In this document: positions 1 to 9,677 of the stretch, piece by piece
Layout: every line of letters starts with the position of its first letter
Numbering within the stretch: position 1 is the first letter of the stretch
Source of the DNA: Ryuthela nishihirai
Lineage: Eukaryota > Arthropoda > Arachnida > Araneae > Heptathelidae
NCBI GenBank assembly: GCA_038380435.1
Contig: JAWZYU010000019.1
Span: 17,447,801 to 17,511,800 of the forward strand
Direction of reading: 5' to 3'
Length of the DNA stretch: 64,000 nucleotides
Position numbers and translations under genes: made by a program
Notes under the pieces: generated by a model
What the model was told of the DNA's origin: nothing
Databases searched by the model: none
Seen by the model: only the letters and a program-made list of their open reading frames with translations

Positions 1-324
1 AGAGTCTGATTCTTCTGAGCCGTCTTTTCTGCGATTCTAAGACGCCATCGATTCTAAGACGCACCCCGTTTTTAGAGACGTTTATGTGGGAAAAAAGTGC
101 GTCTTAGAATCGAAGAAATACGGTACTCTCTTGGGATAGGAGGAGCATATCGAAATAACATAAAGCCTTTGATATTGTTACAAAGTCATATAATTAAACG
201 AATTAATAAAAGCAAAAACATGCACGTGTAATAAGCAAATGTCATGATGCAAATATTTTGCCTATAAGGAATTAAAAAAATTAATTGCTTGTAATGTACC
301 TATGACGTAAGCGGATGTGTGACG
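1..324. other. Non-coding edge with a short inverted repeat
   Basis: No supported coding region. The motif GATTCTAAGACGC occurs directly at 33-45 and 50-62, and in inverted orientation at 99-111, so 50-64 can pair with 97-111. The pattern resembles one end of a small inverted-repeat DNA element cut by the window edge. The family is not identified. Confidence 0.4.
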
Positions 325-519
325 TCATAGATGACGTCTTACGATTTTATACGTCGTCTGCATCTTTGCCATGATGTATTTTCCATAGTTTTCTGATGCG
401 AAATACAGGGGTGCCCTCTGCGTCGCCCAAATCCGATAAGGAAGTACCAAGTCGCGTCCATAGGTCAGATAATAAGGGGATTCTTTGGTGGAAGTATGAG
501 CTGCGCTCCGATAAGCCAA
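325..519 (-). pseudogene. Integrase C-terminal fragment
   Basis: A 64-residue frame opens with MAYRSAAHTSTKESPYYLTYGRD. This is the familiar Gypsy integrase segment AYR--H-ST--SP--L-YGR that follows the catalytic core. It lies about 45 bases downstream of the core on the same strand, in another frame. It ends soon after, and no GPY or chromodomain segment is seen. The element is probably truncated here. Confidence 0.75.
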
Positions 520-563
520 TAATATAAAGGGTATAAACTCATCCCAGTGTACTTGCGCGGAAT

Positions 564-1340
564 CTAATCATAATGCGATATTATGTTGAGAATGTTTGCA
601 TTCATCTGTTCGCATAATCTATTGCTTTGGGACCGATATGGAATTGCTCGGCACTTGCAAATGCCTAGCTTTTCATAAACGGAAGTCATTACTTTTCCAG
701 TGAAATTTCTTGCATTGTCACTGATGACAAACTGCGAGATGCTTTTGACGACGTAATCTTCCACGAATATTTTCGCTACCCCTTTTGCTGTCTGAGCCGG
801 CATAGGACAGACTTCGGGCCATTTCGTAAAATAATCAGTAATTACCAGTATGTATTTATTACCCTTTTCCGTCATGGGTAACGGCACTAGGAAATCCATT
901 GCAACTCTTTCGAATGGACGGGAAGCAAGTGGAACTCTTTCTAGATTCGACTTTCGCCTGGCCACGTAGCCTCGTCGCTCGAAGCAGGAGACACAAGTCT
1001 TCCGTACATCTGCATACATTCCCCGCCAGAAATATTGAGATCGAATGTGTTGTAGCGTCTTCAGTTCCCCCAAATGACCAGAGCATGGCAGGTCGTGGCA
1101 GAGTTCTAAAATCTGTCCAGCTAAACTCTTGGATATAACTAGTTGTTGTGCGAGCTCATTTCTGACATCCTTCCTGTGTGGCCTGAATAATGGAAAAGCA
1201 TCCCGTCTTCCAGGTAAATCAGGCATCTTTTGCTGAAGCTTCCTGCTAGCTCCCTCTAAAAATTCTGTTAAATCCCTTATCTGGGTGTCTTCCCTCTGTA
1301 GATCCCGAAGCTGTTGCTTGTCTGCGAACTTGTTAGACAA
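564..1340 (-). pseudogene. Ty3/Gypsy integrase, zinc finger and catalytic core
   Basis: The 258-residue frame has an HHCC zinc-binding segment: H in LCHDLP, H in SGHLGE, and the C-x-x-C pair TCVSC. A core domain follows with the first catalytic aspartate in VAMDFLVPLP, the second in VISDNARNFTG, and the glutamate in NRLCEQMNANI, where families usually have NG-VER-N. The three acidic residues are therefore present in the usual order and spacing. The frame is separated from RNase H by a frameshift. The integrase continues into a shorter frame at 519-325. Confidence 0.85.
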
Positions 1341-1439
1341 AATTACATTCTCCTCATTGGTATTTTTATTACGAGGTAATATATCATCGGGGATATTATG
1401 TTTCCCAGGCCTATAAATAATATAGAAGTCATAGCCCTG

Positions 1440-1790
1440 AAGGGCTAAATTCTACTTTGCGAACCTGCTTGACGTGTCCTTTAGTTTCAAGAGGTATGAC
1501 AGTGGGGCGTGGTCACTGATGATTGTAAACTTCTTCCCATATAAATAAGTTTAAAATAATTTATGCCGAATTTAACTGCCAGAGCGTCCTTTTCAATGGT
1601 GGAATATCGGGTTTCTGCTGCCTTTAATTTCTGGCTAGCATAGGAAACTGCTTGTCTAACTCCGCTTTTTCATTCCTGCTCAATTACTGCAGCCCCAGCT
1701 TCTCCGCTGGCATCAATGGATAAAAAAAATCTTTTCGAAGTTGAGATAGATCAACACGGGTTCCGTCATCAGTTTTAATTTCAGTTCTTA
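1440..1790 (-). pseudogene. Ty3/Gypsy RNase H remnant
   Basis: No long frame is open, but translating the minus strand in shifting frames gives SGEAGAAV after the first catalytic block, then QKLKAAETRYSTIEKDALA (second acidic block), and SDHAPLSYLLKLKD (third aspartate). The blocks are in the correct order between RT and integrase. At least two frameshifts separate them, one at a poly-T run near 1721-1732. This is an RNase H fossil and not a host RNase H. Confidence 0.7.
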
Positions 1791-2339
1791 AAAAGTCCTC
1801 TCTGCGTCAGCGGTCCACACAAAGGATCTATCTTTCTTTATCAAGCTTATCAAAGGTAGGGCGATCTCAGCATACTTGTCAATAAACCTGCGGTAGTAGC
1901 CCGTCAAACCCAGGAAGGCTCTCACCTTCTTCACTGACTTCGGAATGGCGAAGTTTTTGATTGCATCAAGATTTCGCGCATTGGGTTTAACTCCCTGGGA
2001 GGTAATCAGGTGTCCCATATAGGATACAGATTCTCTTAAGAATTGACATTTTTGAGGCTTGAGCTTGAGCTTAAATTTTCGCAACGTATCAAAGACGGTC
2101 TGTAATTTAGACAAATGTTGCTCGAATGTTTTTGATGCCACGATGATATCGTCAAGGTATATCAAAATCTGATCACTTTTCAGTCCAAGAACATCGCATT
2201 GATAAGCGCTGAAAGCTGGTGGGTGCACATTTAAAGCCAAACGGAAGTCGTGTAAATTCATACAGACCATTTTACTGATGAATGCTGTTTTTTCCATATC
2301 CCTTGGATGTACAGGCATTTTATAATAGCCAGATGTCAT
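1788..2339 (-). pseudogene. Ty3/Gypsy reverse transcriptase core
   Basis: The 183-residue frame starts at SGYYKMPVHP (usual form SGYYQ-P) and KTAF. It contains the catalytic motif YLDDIIV and then GHLITSQGV, RAFLGLTGYYRRFI and the connection segment ending in F-W-T. These are the thumb and connection blocks typical of Ty3/Gypsy. The stretch that should lead into YLDD (usual FG-L-AP-FQ) is garbled around LALNVHPPAFSAYQCD, so the palm is damaged even though both aspartates remain. The frame is cut at both ends by stops and is non-functional. Confidence 0.85.
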
Positions 2340-2456
2340 GTCTAATGAGCTGAAATAGCTCGCATCTGCTATAAATCAATGCCCTCATTGATCAAAGGTA
2401 AGGGGTAGGAGTCTGGGATGATTTTGGCATTGTGGGCTCTATAATCAAACGCAAAA

Positions 2457-3420
2457 TCAGTAGCTTCCATCACGTTTCTTTACTAGCAGGATAGGCGCAG
2501 CATATGGCGAGACACTTTCACGAATTATGCCATTGTCGAGGAGTTCCTTTATTTGTTCATCCAATACTGAATGCATGGCATAGTGCACTCGATATGCAGA
2601 GCGTCTAACAGGTCTATCATCCTCTAAATGTATCTCATGATAGATAACGTCTGTGCTACTAAGCTCACTTATATCTCCAGCGAAAACATCTCTATTTCTC
2701 ATTAGAAGGGCTCCCAAGGGTTTGCGCATCTTGTGTGAGACATGTGTTAAATCAAAGTCATCAATGAACAGGGGCTCAGACTTAGTTTTCTCAATTGCAT
2801 TTACATATTTCACCTGCATCGCCTGCAGGGTTTTTGAAGTTGCCAGTTTCATACCCCTGTTTATCCACACTGGCTGCTGCGAGACATTCGCGACTCTAAT
2901 GTTTAGTAGTCCATTGTTATCCACAACATTTAAGGACCTTGCTAATCTTATTGTTTCGTTTCTTATTCCTTCCCATTGCTGTGCTAAGACTGTTTTGGAA
3001 GCGAGGTCTCCTTGAGTGCTCCTCACCAAAACAATCCTTTCAGTAGGAGGGGCTATCATTATCTTATTTACAGCTCTTTCCATCGTGGCCGAAATGGCTT
3101 CACTATTAATTCCGTGACTCATTTTCCAAATTATGACAGGGTAGATCTCCCTTGGGCTCAGGGGCATAGCGAAGGGGGCATGACTCGCTCTCTCTTTCTA
3201 ACATTTGATTCTTCAAATCCCACACAAAACCTTGAGCTCTCAACAAATCATAACCAAATATGGCTTCATATTTTCCACTAAATTCCTTGTCTACTGCTAT
3301 GAGAGAGTATACAAATTTTGCTCCTATCACTTAGATTGCCAGTTCAAACTTGTCCAAGATGGGTAGATTTACTCCATTGATCCCTTTCAATCCGACATTA
3401 ACTGATACCATCGCAATTTT
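2457..3420 (-). pseudogene. Ty3/Gypsy protease end and start of reverse transcriptase (broken)
   Basis: The frame read from 3330 contains AIFGYDLLRAQGF, the hydrophobic-G-x-D segment near the end of retropepsin-type proteases. The active-site DTG triad is not seen. The overlapping frame from 3167 to 2457 carries the linker and the first RT blocks, with ELLDNGIIRES followed by SPYAAPILLVKKRDGS, the standard Ty3/Gypsy RT entry motif. The frame stops directly after it. Strand and order match the RT core just downstream on the minus strand. Protease identity is weaker than RT identity. Confidence 0.75.
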
Positions 3421-4450
3421 GCGCTTATTTTCTTAACCTTTTGAAAGCCATTCCGTATATTTGCCGGCCGTCATGCAAAACGCCGGTCCGGCCGACTGCC
3501 GCCTCAACTCTCTCCTGCTTGTTTCCTTGCCCCCGATCATAGGCAGCCGCTAATTGAACCAACCGCAACGCCACTCCTTGTGTCCGACCTTCAGGCAGAA
3601 ATCTTCCCGTCTCCCCTTCCCATCCTTTTCGATATACAGAGAAGAGCAGTGTCACCTCTATGTCTTCAAAACTGCTCTGATGTGTTCAATAGTTTTCTGT
3701 TTTAAAACCTTTGCTTGCTATGGTAGATCTCAGTGCTTATTTCAAAATTATTTTCATATTTAAATTATTATTTGACGAAATCAAATAAGTGATTATCGCT
3801 TTGTTATGACTTTTAAAACGAAAAACAGGTTTATTAGAAGTTCAGATTCATAATTTATTTTTAGTCATTCTCATATGTCAGATTCTGAAACTATGCTAGA
3901 TAAATCTCAAACATATATCCAAAGACCTTAGTGGCTGAAATAGAAGGCAAATATTTTCCCTGCAATTCTGTAAAGATTCACACATATCAGAATAAAATGC
4001 TCTGATGTATCGTTAAACGATATCTAAATTCGCAGACTCATCTGCTAGTTTGAAAACACAAATGTAATCTTACTCTCCTTAAAACCTACCTTACAATAAC
4101 ATGATAATGGGTGTCTGTTTTCTTTTTTCGTTACTAGAAGATTGTCTATAAAATAAAAATATTTTTAACTCTCAAAAGTTTTGCTACGTTGAGGAGATTA
4201 AAATTATTGTTCTTACTCTAATAACGAAAAAAAAAATCATAGAAATCTTAAAAAAACACTAAGTTAATAAGTATACTTAGGATGTATAAAAAAAGCTTAA
4301 TAGAGCAACTGAAAAATTACTCTGATTCAGGTGGGAGCAAACTACAGTAATGTGTTCGATATATGGCCATATCTTCACCCTTTGAGAATGAGTATGTGTA
4401 ATGGATGCAAAAAAATTATTAAACTTATTTATATTTCATTGCATTTTTTA
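3421..4450. other. AT-rich non-coding spacer
   Basis: No frame here has recognisable motifs, codon-like composition or splice context. Short frames around 3425-3763 overlap each other on both strands without similarity to any family I know. Homopolymer A/T runs are common. Confidence 0.5.
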
Positions 4451-4452
4451 CG

Positions 4453-4790
4453 AAATTTTTAAAGACTTGTAAAATAAGAGAAAAATTTTATGCTGCATTA
4501 GAAAACCAGCTTCCTGCTCCCTCTTTACGTTTGTCTGACTCGATTGTATTTCCTAGATCAGAGCCCGTATGAGCATATTTCACACATTTTTCAAAAAATT
4601 TTAAAGACCTCTAAAGCGGAGGGGAAAATGTTATACTTCAATGCAAAGCCAGTCTCTTGTCTTCCCCCCCCCCCCCTTTTTTTTTACCTTTTTCGGCTCC
4701 GTTGAGTCACTTGCACTCGCTCCCCCCATTTTTTTCCATCCTTATTATATTTTTTCAGATCCTGGCTTGAATGATACTGATATGATATCT
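4453..4790 (+). repeat. Dispersed repeat with a C-homopolymer run (copy 1)
   Basis: The segment contains the phrase AATGTTATACTTCAATGC followed by AGTCTCTTGTC, a run of about 13 C and a T run. Diverged relatives lie at 17729-17850 (same strand) and at 18560-18720 and 59205-59370 (opposite strand), each with the same AATGTTATACTGCAGT-like core next to an 8-17 base C or G run. A second partial unit with the same layout is visible at 4453-4560. No coding capacity is seen; it is probably part of a non-autonomous element. Confidence 0.55.
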
Positions 4791-4799
4791 CGTGATATA

Positions 4800-5673
4800 A
4801 ATGTGTACACAGCAAAATTAAATTAAGAAAACTATAAAACAAAGGTGTTTCTATTTCATTAAAAAAATGATTTCCTAATTTTTTTTTCCAAAATATGTTT
4901 TTAAGGAGGGGGAAGGGGCTCAAAAAATAAGTATCGCGAGAAGGCCCAGTCACCTTGCTACGTCACTGTTAGGAACGCTGTCACTGAGTTAAGACACCAT
5001 TATCACGGAATACGAAATACTATCAAGGATTTAGAAACCATTGCGCGGAATATGCATTAAAAAGATTTTAAGTCAGGATGTATCATTTGCTTAGTCAAAA
5101 ACCTTTCACGGATATTTAGTTCATGGTGTAGTCTTTCATCTCGAACAATTGTATTTAATTTTAACAATAAACAACGTAGGTAAGGCAAAATAACACGGAA
5201 TTAGGTAACCTTGCCTCCAATTCCTTTACACTGCCAAGAATTGTTTTAGTTGTGATTGATGCAGTGGTCAAACAAACTCTAAAGTTTGATGAGCATAGTC
5301 AGTATGCTTTGTATACACTTGAAAGTATGCTTTGTATATTTTGAACAGTATATAGTTAATGATAGGGCATGTCCTTGTACTGGAAGTCCTAGAAAATCTA
5401 GGAGTAGGATTCTTTGTCCGATGTTGCGAATTATTAGAAAACCAAAGTCGGCAATCCAATGAAGCTTTTTGCAAAATTTAATTACCAGAATTAACGTCCA
5501 AGAGCAAAAAGGAAGTTCTATAATACGTTGTTTTTAATAACGCTCTAGACAGCCATTGCAAACTACCGTTCAAATGGAATTAGCGAAAAATAAAGCAAGA
5601 TTAGAAATAGTTCGCCTTACGTAATAACGTGGAAAGATGATACTATGTGGCACACAAAAACCATAATATTGAC
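4800..5673. other. AT-rich non-coding spacer
   Basis: I see no gene, RNA gene or repeat boundary in this stretch apart from short direct repeats such as AGTATGCTTTGTATA at about 5301 and 5324. Confidence 0.5.
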
Positions 5674-5734
5674 CAGTGGTTCTCAACCTTGTATGCTTCA
5701 CTTACCCCCTGTAAATGTGTATATAACTGGCGTA

Positions 5735-5947
5735 CAGTCGGTCAAAAAAGTATCCGAACACTGTGGTTGATTACAGAATTCAGAAAAAATATCTGGCAAC
5801 GATTTTTTTAGAAATTATTGATCTGGCAACCTTCGTGTCACGTGATACGAAGGTTGCCAGATCACTAATTTCTAAAAAGTCGTTGCCAGATATTTTTTCT
5901 GAATTCTGTAATCAACCACAATGTTCGGATACTTTTTTGACCGACTG
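5735..5947. mobile_element. Palindromic Tc1/mariner-type MITE, 213 bp
   Basis: The whole element is one near-perfect inverted repeat. It starts CAGTCGGTCAAAAAAGTATC and ends with the exact complement of that string. It is flanked by TA at 5733-5734 and 5948-5949, the signature of Tc1/mariner integration. The centre lies at the CACGTG near 5841. There is no coding capacity; the short frames within it are chance readings of the palindrome. Confidence 0.9.
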
Positions 5948-6015
5948 TACCTCTTGCATAGAAAGATAAAACTATAGTTATAGTATAACAATGGTAATAA
6001 CGTAAAACATATATA

Positions 6016-6457
6016 CAGGGTGTCCCTGAATTCATGGCCCAAACGAGAGGGGATGGTAGTACACACCGAACTCACCAATATTTGTCATGGAATATGCGGC
6101 CGCAAATGCAGCCCAGTGCTGGTAGTGGGCGCAGACAAGGCGGCATGGCTTAAAAGCGCTGGATCGGCCAAACCCCAGCATTCTCAGCCGCCGATGTGCG
6201 CGGCAAGCCCGGTGTTTACAAGCAGGTACGCCGATCACTACTCCGCCATTGTGCCGCCTGTATCAACGTTGGTGGGCGGACATTTGAGCATTTGTTGTAA
6301 TGATCTCCAATAAATGTCACACTGGAAACCTCTGTGTCTGTCCTTCATTTCTGACTCCTCACTGCGTTTGCGGCCGCATATTCTATGGCGAATATTGGTG
6401 GGTTCGGTGTGTACTACCATCCCTTCACATTTGGGCCATGAATTCAGGGACACCCTG
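6016..6457. mobile_element. Tc1/mariner-type MITE, 442 bp, with ~90-bp terminal inverted repeats
   Basis: The left end CAGGGTGTCCCTGAATTCAT is matched by its inverted complement at the right end, with imperfect pairing continuing through the GCGGCCGCA motif at about 6096 and 6370. TA flanks both ends (6014-6015 and 6458-6459). The middle is more GC-rich and unrelated to the neighbouring palindromic MITE, so it is a separate family. Non-coding. Confidence 0.88.
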
Positions 6458-6546
6458 TATATATAACATATATCTAGCAACTTTTGAGCTCTCACGGCGT
6501 ACCCCAAAAAATTTTACTGCGTACCCCACATTGAGAACCCCTACTT

Positions 6547-7850
6547 TAAAGGATCAGTTACCTGCTGATAAGAATCTTTGGCTTGATGGCTTGGCAGACA
6601 AAGCCGAGGAAGCAGTTAGACGGCACAACAGCAGAGAGCTGTACCAGATAGTTAATGTTTTGTGTGGTAGAAAAAGGACAGGTATGCAGGGATTGAAGGA
6701 TAAACAAGGTAAGATTATAGAAGGTGAGGATTCTGTCATGGCTAAGTGGGCTCAGTATTTCACTGATGTTCTAAAAAGTGTGGTTAGTTCTACTCCCATT
6801 GTTTCCAATGATGATTGATGCATTGGTGGCTTTAATGTTGACAACACAATCTGAAGTTATTTTGGCTGTTTCAAAACTTAAATTTCATAAATCCCCAGGA
6901 GTAGATGAAAGTACTACGGAAATGCTTAGAGATGGGAATGTTTCGGTTACCATTTGGATGACTAAATTTCTGAATATCTTTTATGATAAAGGCATGGTTC
7001 CTAAGGATTTTACCAGAGCTATTGCTATCCCTATTTTCAAAAAAGGTGATCGCAGTTCTTGTGATATCTATAGGGGTATCAGCCTACTCTATGTTCCAGG
7101 GAAAGTTCTTTGCATGATTGTGCTTAATAAAATTAATAATCTGGTTGACAGTCGATTGCGTGATGAGCAATGTGGATTCAGAAGTGGTAGGGGATGTGTA
7201 GATAAGATATTTTTACTTAGACATATTCTTGAGAAAGGTTTAGAGTTTCAGAAACCTTTGGTTGCTAACTTTGTTGATTTCAAAAACGCTTTCGATTCTG
7301 TTGATCGTCATAATTTGTGGTTGATTGTGAGATCATATGGTATACCAGACAAGTTAGTTAAACATAATGAAAGCTCTCTATAATAACACTGAGTTGTGTG
7401 TGAGAGTTGGTAAGGCTTGTAGCAATTGGTTTAGCATTACTTCTGGTGTTCGACAAGGATGCATTTTGTCTCCTTTTCTCTTTAGTTTGGTTATTGATTA
7501 TGTTATGCGAAATTCACTGCAAGGGAAACATTTTGGCCTTAAATGGTCTGGAGATACTACAATTTCTGATTTAGATTATGCTGATGATTTGGCTCTTTTG
7601 GCAAACGATGTTGATGAGATGAACTCTTTCATTAGAGCTGTTGAATGAGACTTAGTAGAGTAGGTTTGGTTATAAACAGAGAGAAAACTAAAGTGATGAA
7701 AATTGGTCAGGCAGGCTGTGATTCAGTTAATCTGAATGGTTGCAATCTTGAACAGGTGTCACAGTTTAATTATCTTGGGAGCTATGTAACAGATAATGGT
7801 GATGTGCGGCATGAGATTAACAGGCGAATAGGGATTGCTGTCGGGACTTT
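6547..7850 (+). pseudogene. RTE-type LINE copy A, 5'-truncated RT (left half)
   Basis: This copy begins inside the pre-RT linker (DQLPADKNLWLDGLADKAEEA) and continues in four shifting frames through the RT. Blocks seen are IPIFKKGDRSSC, CGFRSGRGCVD, FVDFKNAFDSVDRHNLW, SGVRQGCILSPFLFSLVIDY and the catalytic LDYADDLALLAND. Frameshifts are visible near 6800, 7365 and 7645. The copy has no endonuclease, as expected for incomplete target-primed reverse transcription. At 7850 it is interrupted by another LINE; the remainder resumes at 14060. Confidence 0.9.
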
Positions 7851-7885
7851 CACATTACGTAACAAATCTCCCTTGAATATTTCCT

Positions 7886-7910
7886 GCATAGAGGGCCGCA
7901 GGCCCTATGC
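7886..7910 (-). other. Stem-loop near the LINE 3' end
   Basis: GCATAGAGGGCC and GGCCCTATGC can pair with a bulged A and a very short loop, about 36-60 bases from the LINE's 3' end. Several LINEs use a 3' stem-loop for recognition by their own RT; whether this one does is inference. Confidence 0.35.
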
Positions 7911-8743
7911 AGACTTATTCAGCCAAACTTTTCATGTATTATAACTTTGTATTTTTTTAGTTTTTTTTATATATAAATACTTTTAGTATTGGCCCTTTTT
8001 TTCTTATTGTTTTGTGTATTTTTATATCTGACTTTATTTTTTTTACTCAGTATTCTTTTTTTTCTCAGTTTTAATCCAAATTTTTCCCATATCCAGTTTT
8101 TTTCTTAAAATTTCTCTCCTTTTTCAATTCTTCTCTCTCTGTTTCTCTTTTTTTTAAATTTTTGTTAATTAATTTGTACATTTTGTGTACCTTTTTTTTA
8201 TATATATATATAAATTTTTTTAGGTATTTTTTTGGTATCTTTTCTAAATGTTTGTTATTAACATAATTTTAAAGCTTCTTAGTATTTTCGACAGTGGAGC
8301 TACAAAGCATTTAGAAGAGCTGTTTTTCTGAGGAAATTTATTAGGAGTCTATAAAAGACTGGTGTTAATTTTTTGTGTGGGTTCGAGGATGTTTTTGAAG
8401 TTATGTTCTATTACATTGTGTTTTCTTAAGTTGTTGAGGTATTTGTCTCTTTCCTCATTGTGTTTTTTGCATCTAAAATTATGTGTTCAATTTTTTGATC
8501 TATTATTATAATGATTGCATGATGGAGAGTCGAATCTTTTCATTCTGTAAAGAGTTGAGTTAGTCATGGCTAAATTTGATTTTATACTTAGTATTGCATT
8601 TATTTCATTTTTTTAGACCATAGTCATTGAATTTAGTTATGTTGGGAGAGATTTTATATCTATTAGTGTTTAGGGCTGCTTCATTGTACCAATTCTGTAG
8701 TTCCTTGAATAATTTTTTTAATTGTTTTTTTTTTTGTGTAGTG

Positions 8744-8830
8744 TTCACAGACCTTCTACTTTGGCATATTAAACTGACAGGCTCCTGTCAGACCTCTGTG
8801 GCAAGCAGCTGCTTGAGGGGGTATTTATTT
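8744..8830 (+). repeat. SINE family 2 tail fragment in the LINE 3' region
   Basis: The phrase CTCCTGTCAGACCTCTGTGG followed by CAAGCAGCTGCTTGAGGGGG matches the tails of the tRNA-derived SINEs at 25947-26125 (+) and 39434-39588 (-). The tRNA head is missing here. Its orientation is opposite to the host LINE, so it is an insertion into the LINE's 3' region rather than a shared tail. Confidence 0.65.
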
Positions 8831-8922
8831 TTTTTATTTTATTTTATATAGGTAAGGAATTCTTATGTCTTGATTTAGTGCTATGGCATTTTTTGCTAGT
8901 TTGTCTACTATTTCGTTGCCTG

Positions 8923-9321
8923 TTAACATGGGAGGGTATCCATTGTAGGTGGATTTATGTTTTGCTGGTTCAGATGTTGGTATATGAGTGTGAAAATGTC
9001 ATTTGTGAAAATTTGATAGTTGTTTTTGAATGGGTTGAGCTGTAATATATCCAGTGAGGTTTTGCTATCAGTTAATATGACTATATTGGTATTGGAGAAT
9101 TTTAGGGCCCAATGTATGGCAAGTATTATGACTGTGAGTTCAGATAATATTACTGAGCAACCTGTATCAAATTCGAATAGTGTTTTAGTGTTATCTGTTG
9201 GGTGGTAATAGGCTCCAGCTGTGATAGAGTTATCATTGTTTGAGGAACCATCAGTATAGATGTGTGTGAAATTGTCATACTCATTCTTAATGTGTATTTC
9301 AGTTAATGTTTTTAATATCAT
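8923..9321 (-). pseudogene. LINE RNase H domain
   Basis: The 132-residue frame has the RNase H acidic series in order: HIYTDGSSNND (first aspartate), ILSELTVIILAIHWAL (glutamate) and IVILTDSKTSLDIL (second aspartate). It lies downstream of the RT on the same strand, separated by about 350 bases that appear to be degenerate coding sequence. It ends just past DTLPC. Its presence separates this LINE from RTE-type elements in the window, which lack RNase H. Confidence 0.85.
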
Positions 9322-9677
9322 AATGTCTGTGTTTTTTTTTTTTTTGGTGTCTATGCCAGGGATCCTGTTGTGTATAATTGGTAGTGTAGATAACCAACAT
9401 GGAATGCTGGGGGTGAAGTTACCACTATAATTGTTTTTAATAATATCTAATGCTTTTGTTGTTTCAGGGAAGTTCTATAAAGTAAGGTCTGTGAAATTGT
9501 TTATCAGTTTTTCAATTATTGGGTGTTCAGTATTTTTTTGCATGATTATGAATGTTAAGTTAGATAGTAGGTTTTTTTTGTTTTTTAACTGGAGGTATGG
9601 AGGTTTCTGCATAGATATTTAGATTGTTTGTTGATTGTACTATTCCGAGACAGTATTTTTATTATTCTATTTATAGT

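Larger units (their letters stand above)
325..3420 (-). mobile_element. Decayed Ty3/Gypsy LTR-retrotransposon pol region
   Basis: Fragments of one pol polyprotein follow each other on the minus strand in Ty3/Gypsy order: protease end (about 3100-3420), reverse transcriptase (3167 to 1788), RNase H (about 1790-1440) and integrase (1340 to 325). Every junction has frameshifts or stops, so the copy cannot make one polyprotein. I found no gag and no flanking LTR pair. The left LTR would be expected below 325, where nothing repeat-like matches the right side. It is best read as an old internal fragment. The domain order RT-RNase H-integrase excludes Copia. Confidence 0.85.
5674..6543. mobile_element. 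hAT-like non-autonomous element hosting two nested MITEs
   Basis: The left end reads CAGTGGTTCTCAACCTT and the right end is the complement-like ATTGAGAACCCCTA. CAG-G-TTCTCAA termini are typical of hAT elements. Both ends also contain GTACCCC/TACCCCC-like inner motifs in mirror orientation. Removing the two inner MITEs leaves a core of about 210 bases. The 8 bases flanking each end (ATATTGAC left, CTTTAAAG right) do not match, so the insertion-site duplication is lost or the right end abuts the RTE copy starting near 6547. No coding capacity. Confidence 0.55.

Noticed and set aside
1..3660. LTRs for the Gypsy element
   Set aside because: I compared the flanks for direct repeats of 100 bases or more and saw none; the element seems to be an internal fragment or is cut at the window start.
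6020..6507. Short frames inside the 442-bp MITE
   Set aside because: The frames are mirror readings of the terminal inverted repeats and have no protein similarity.
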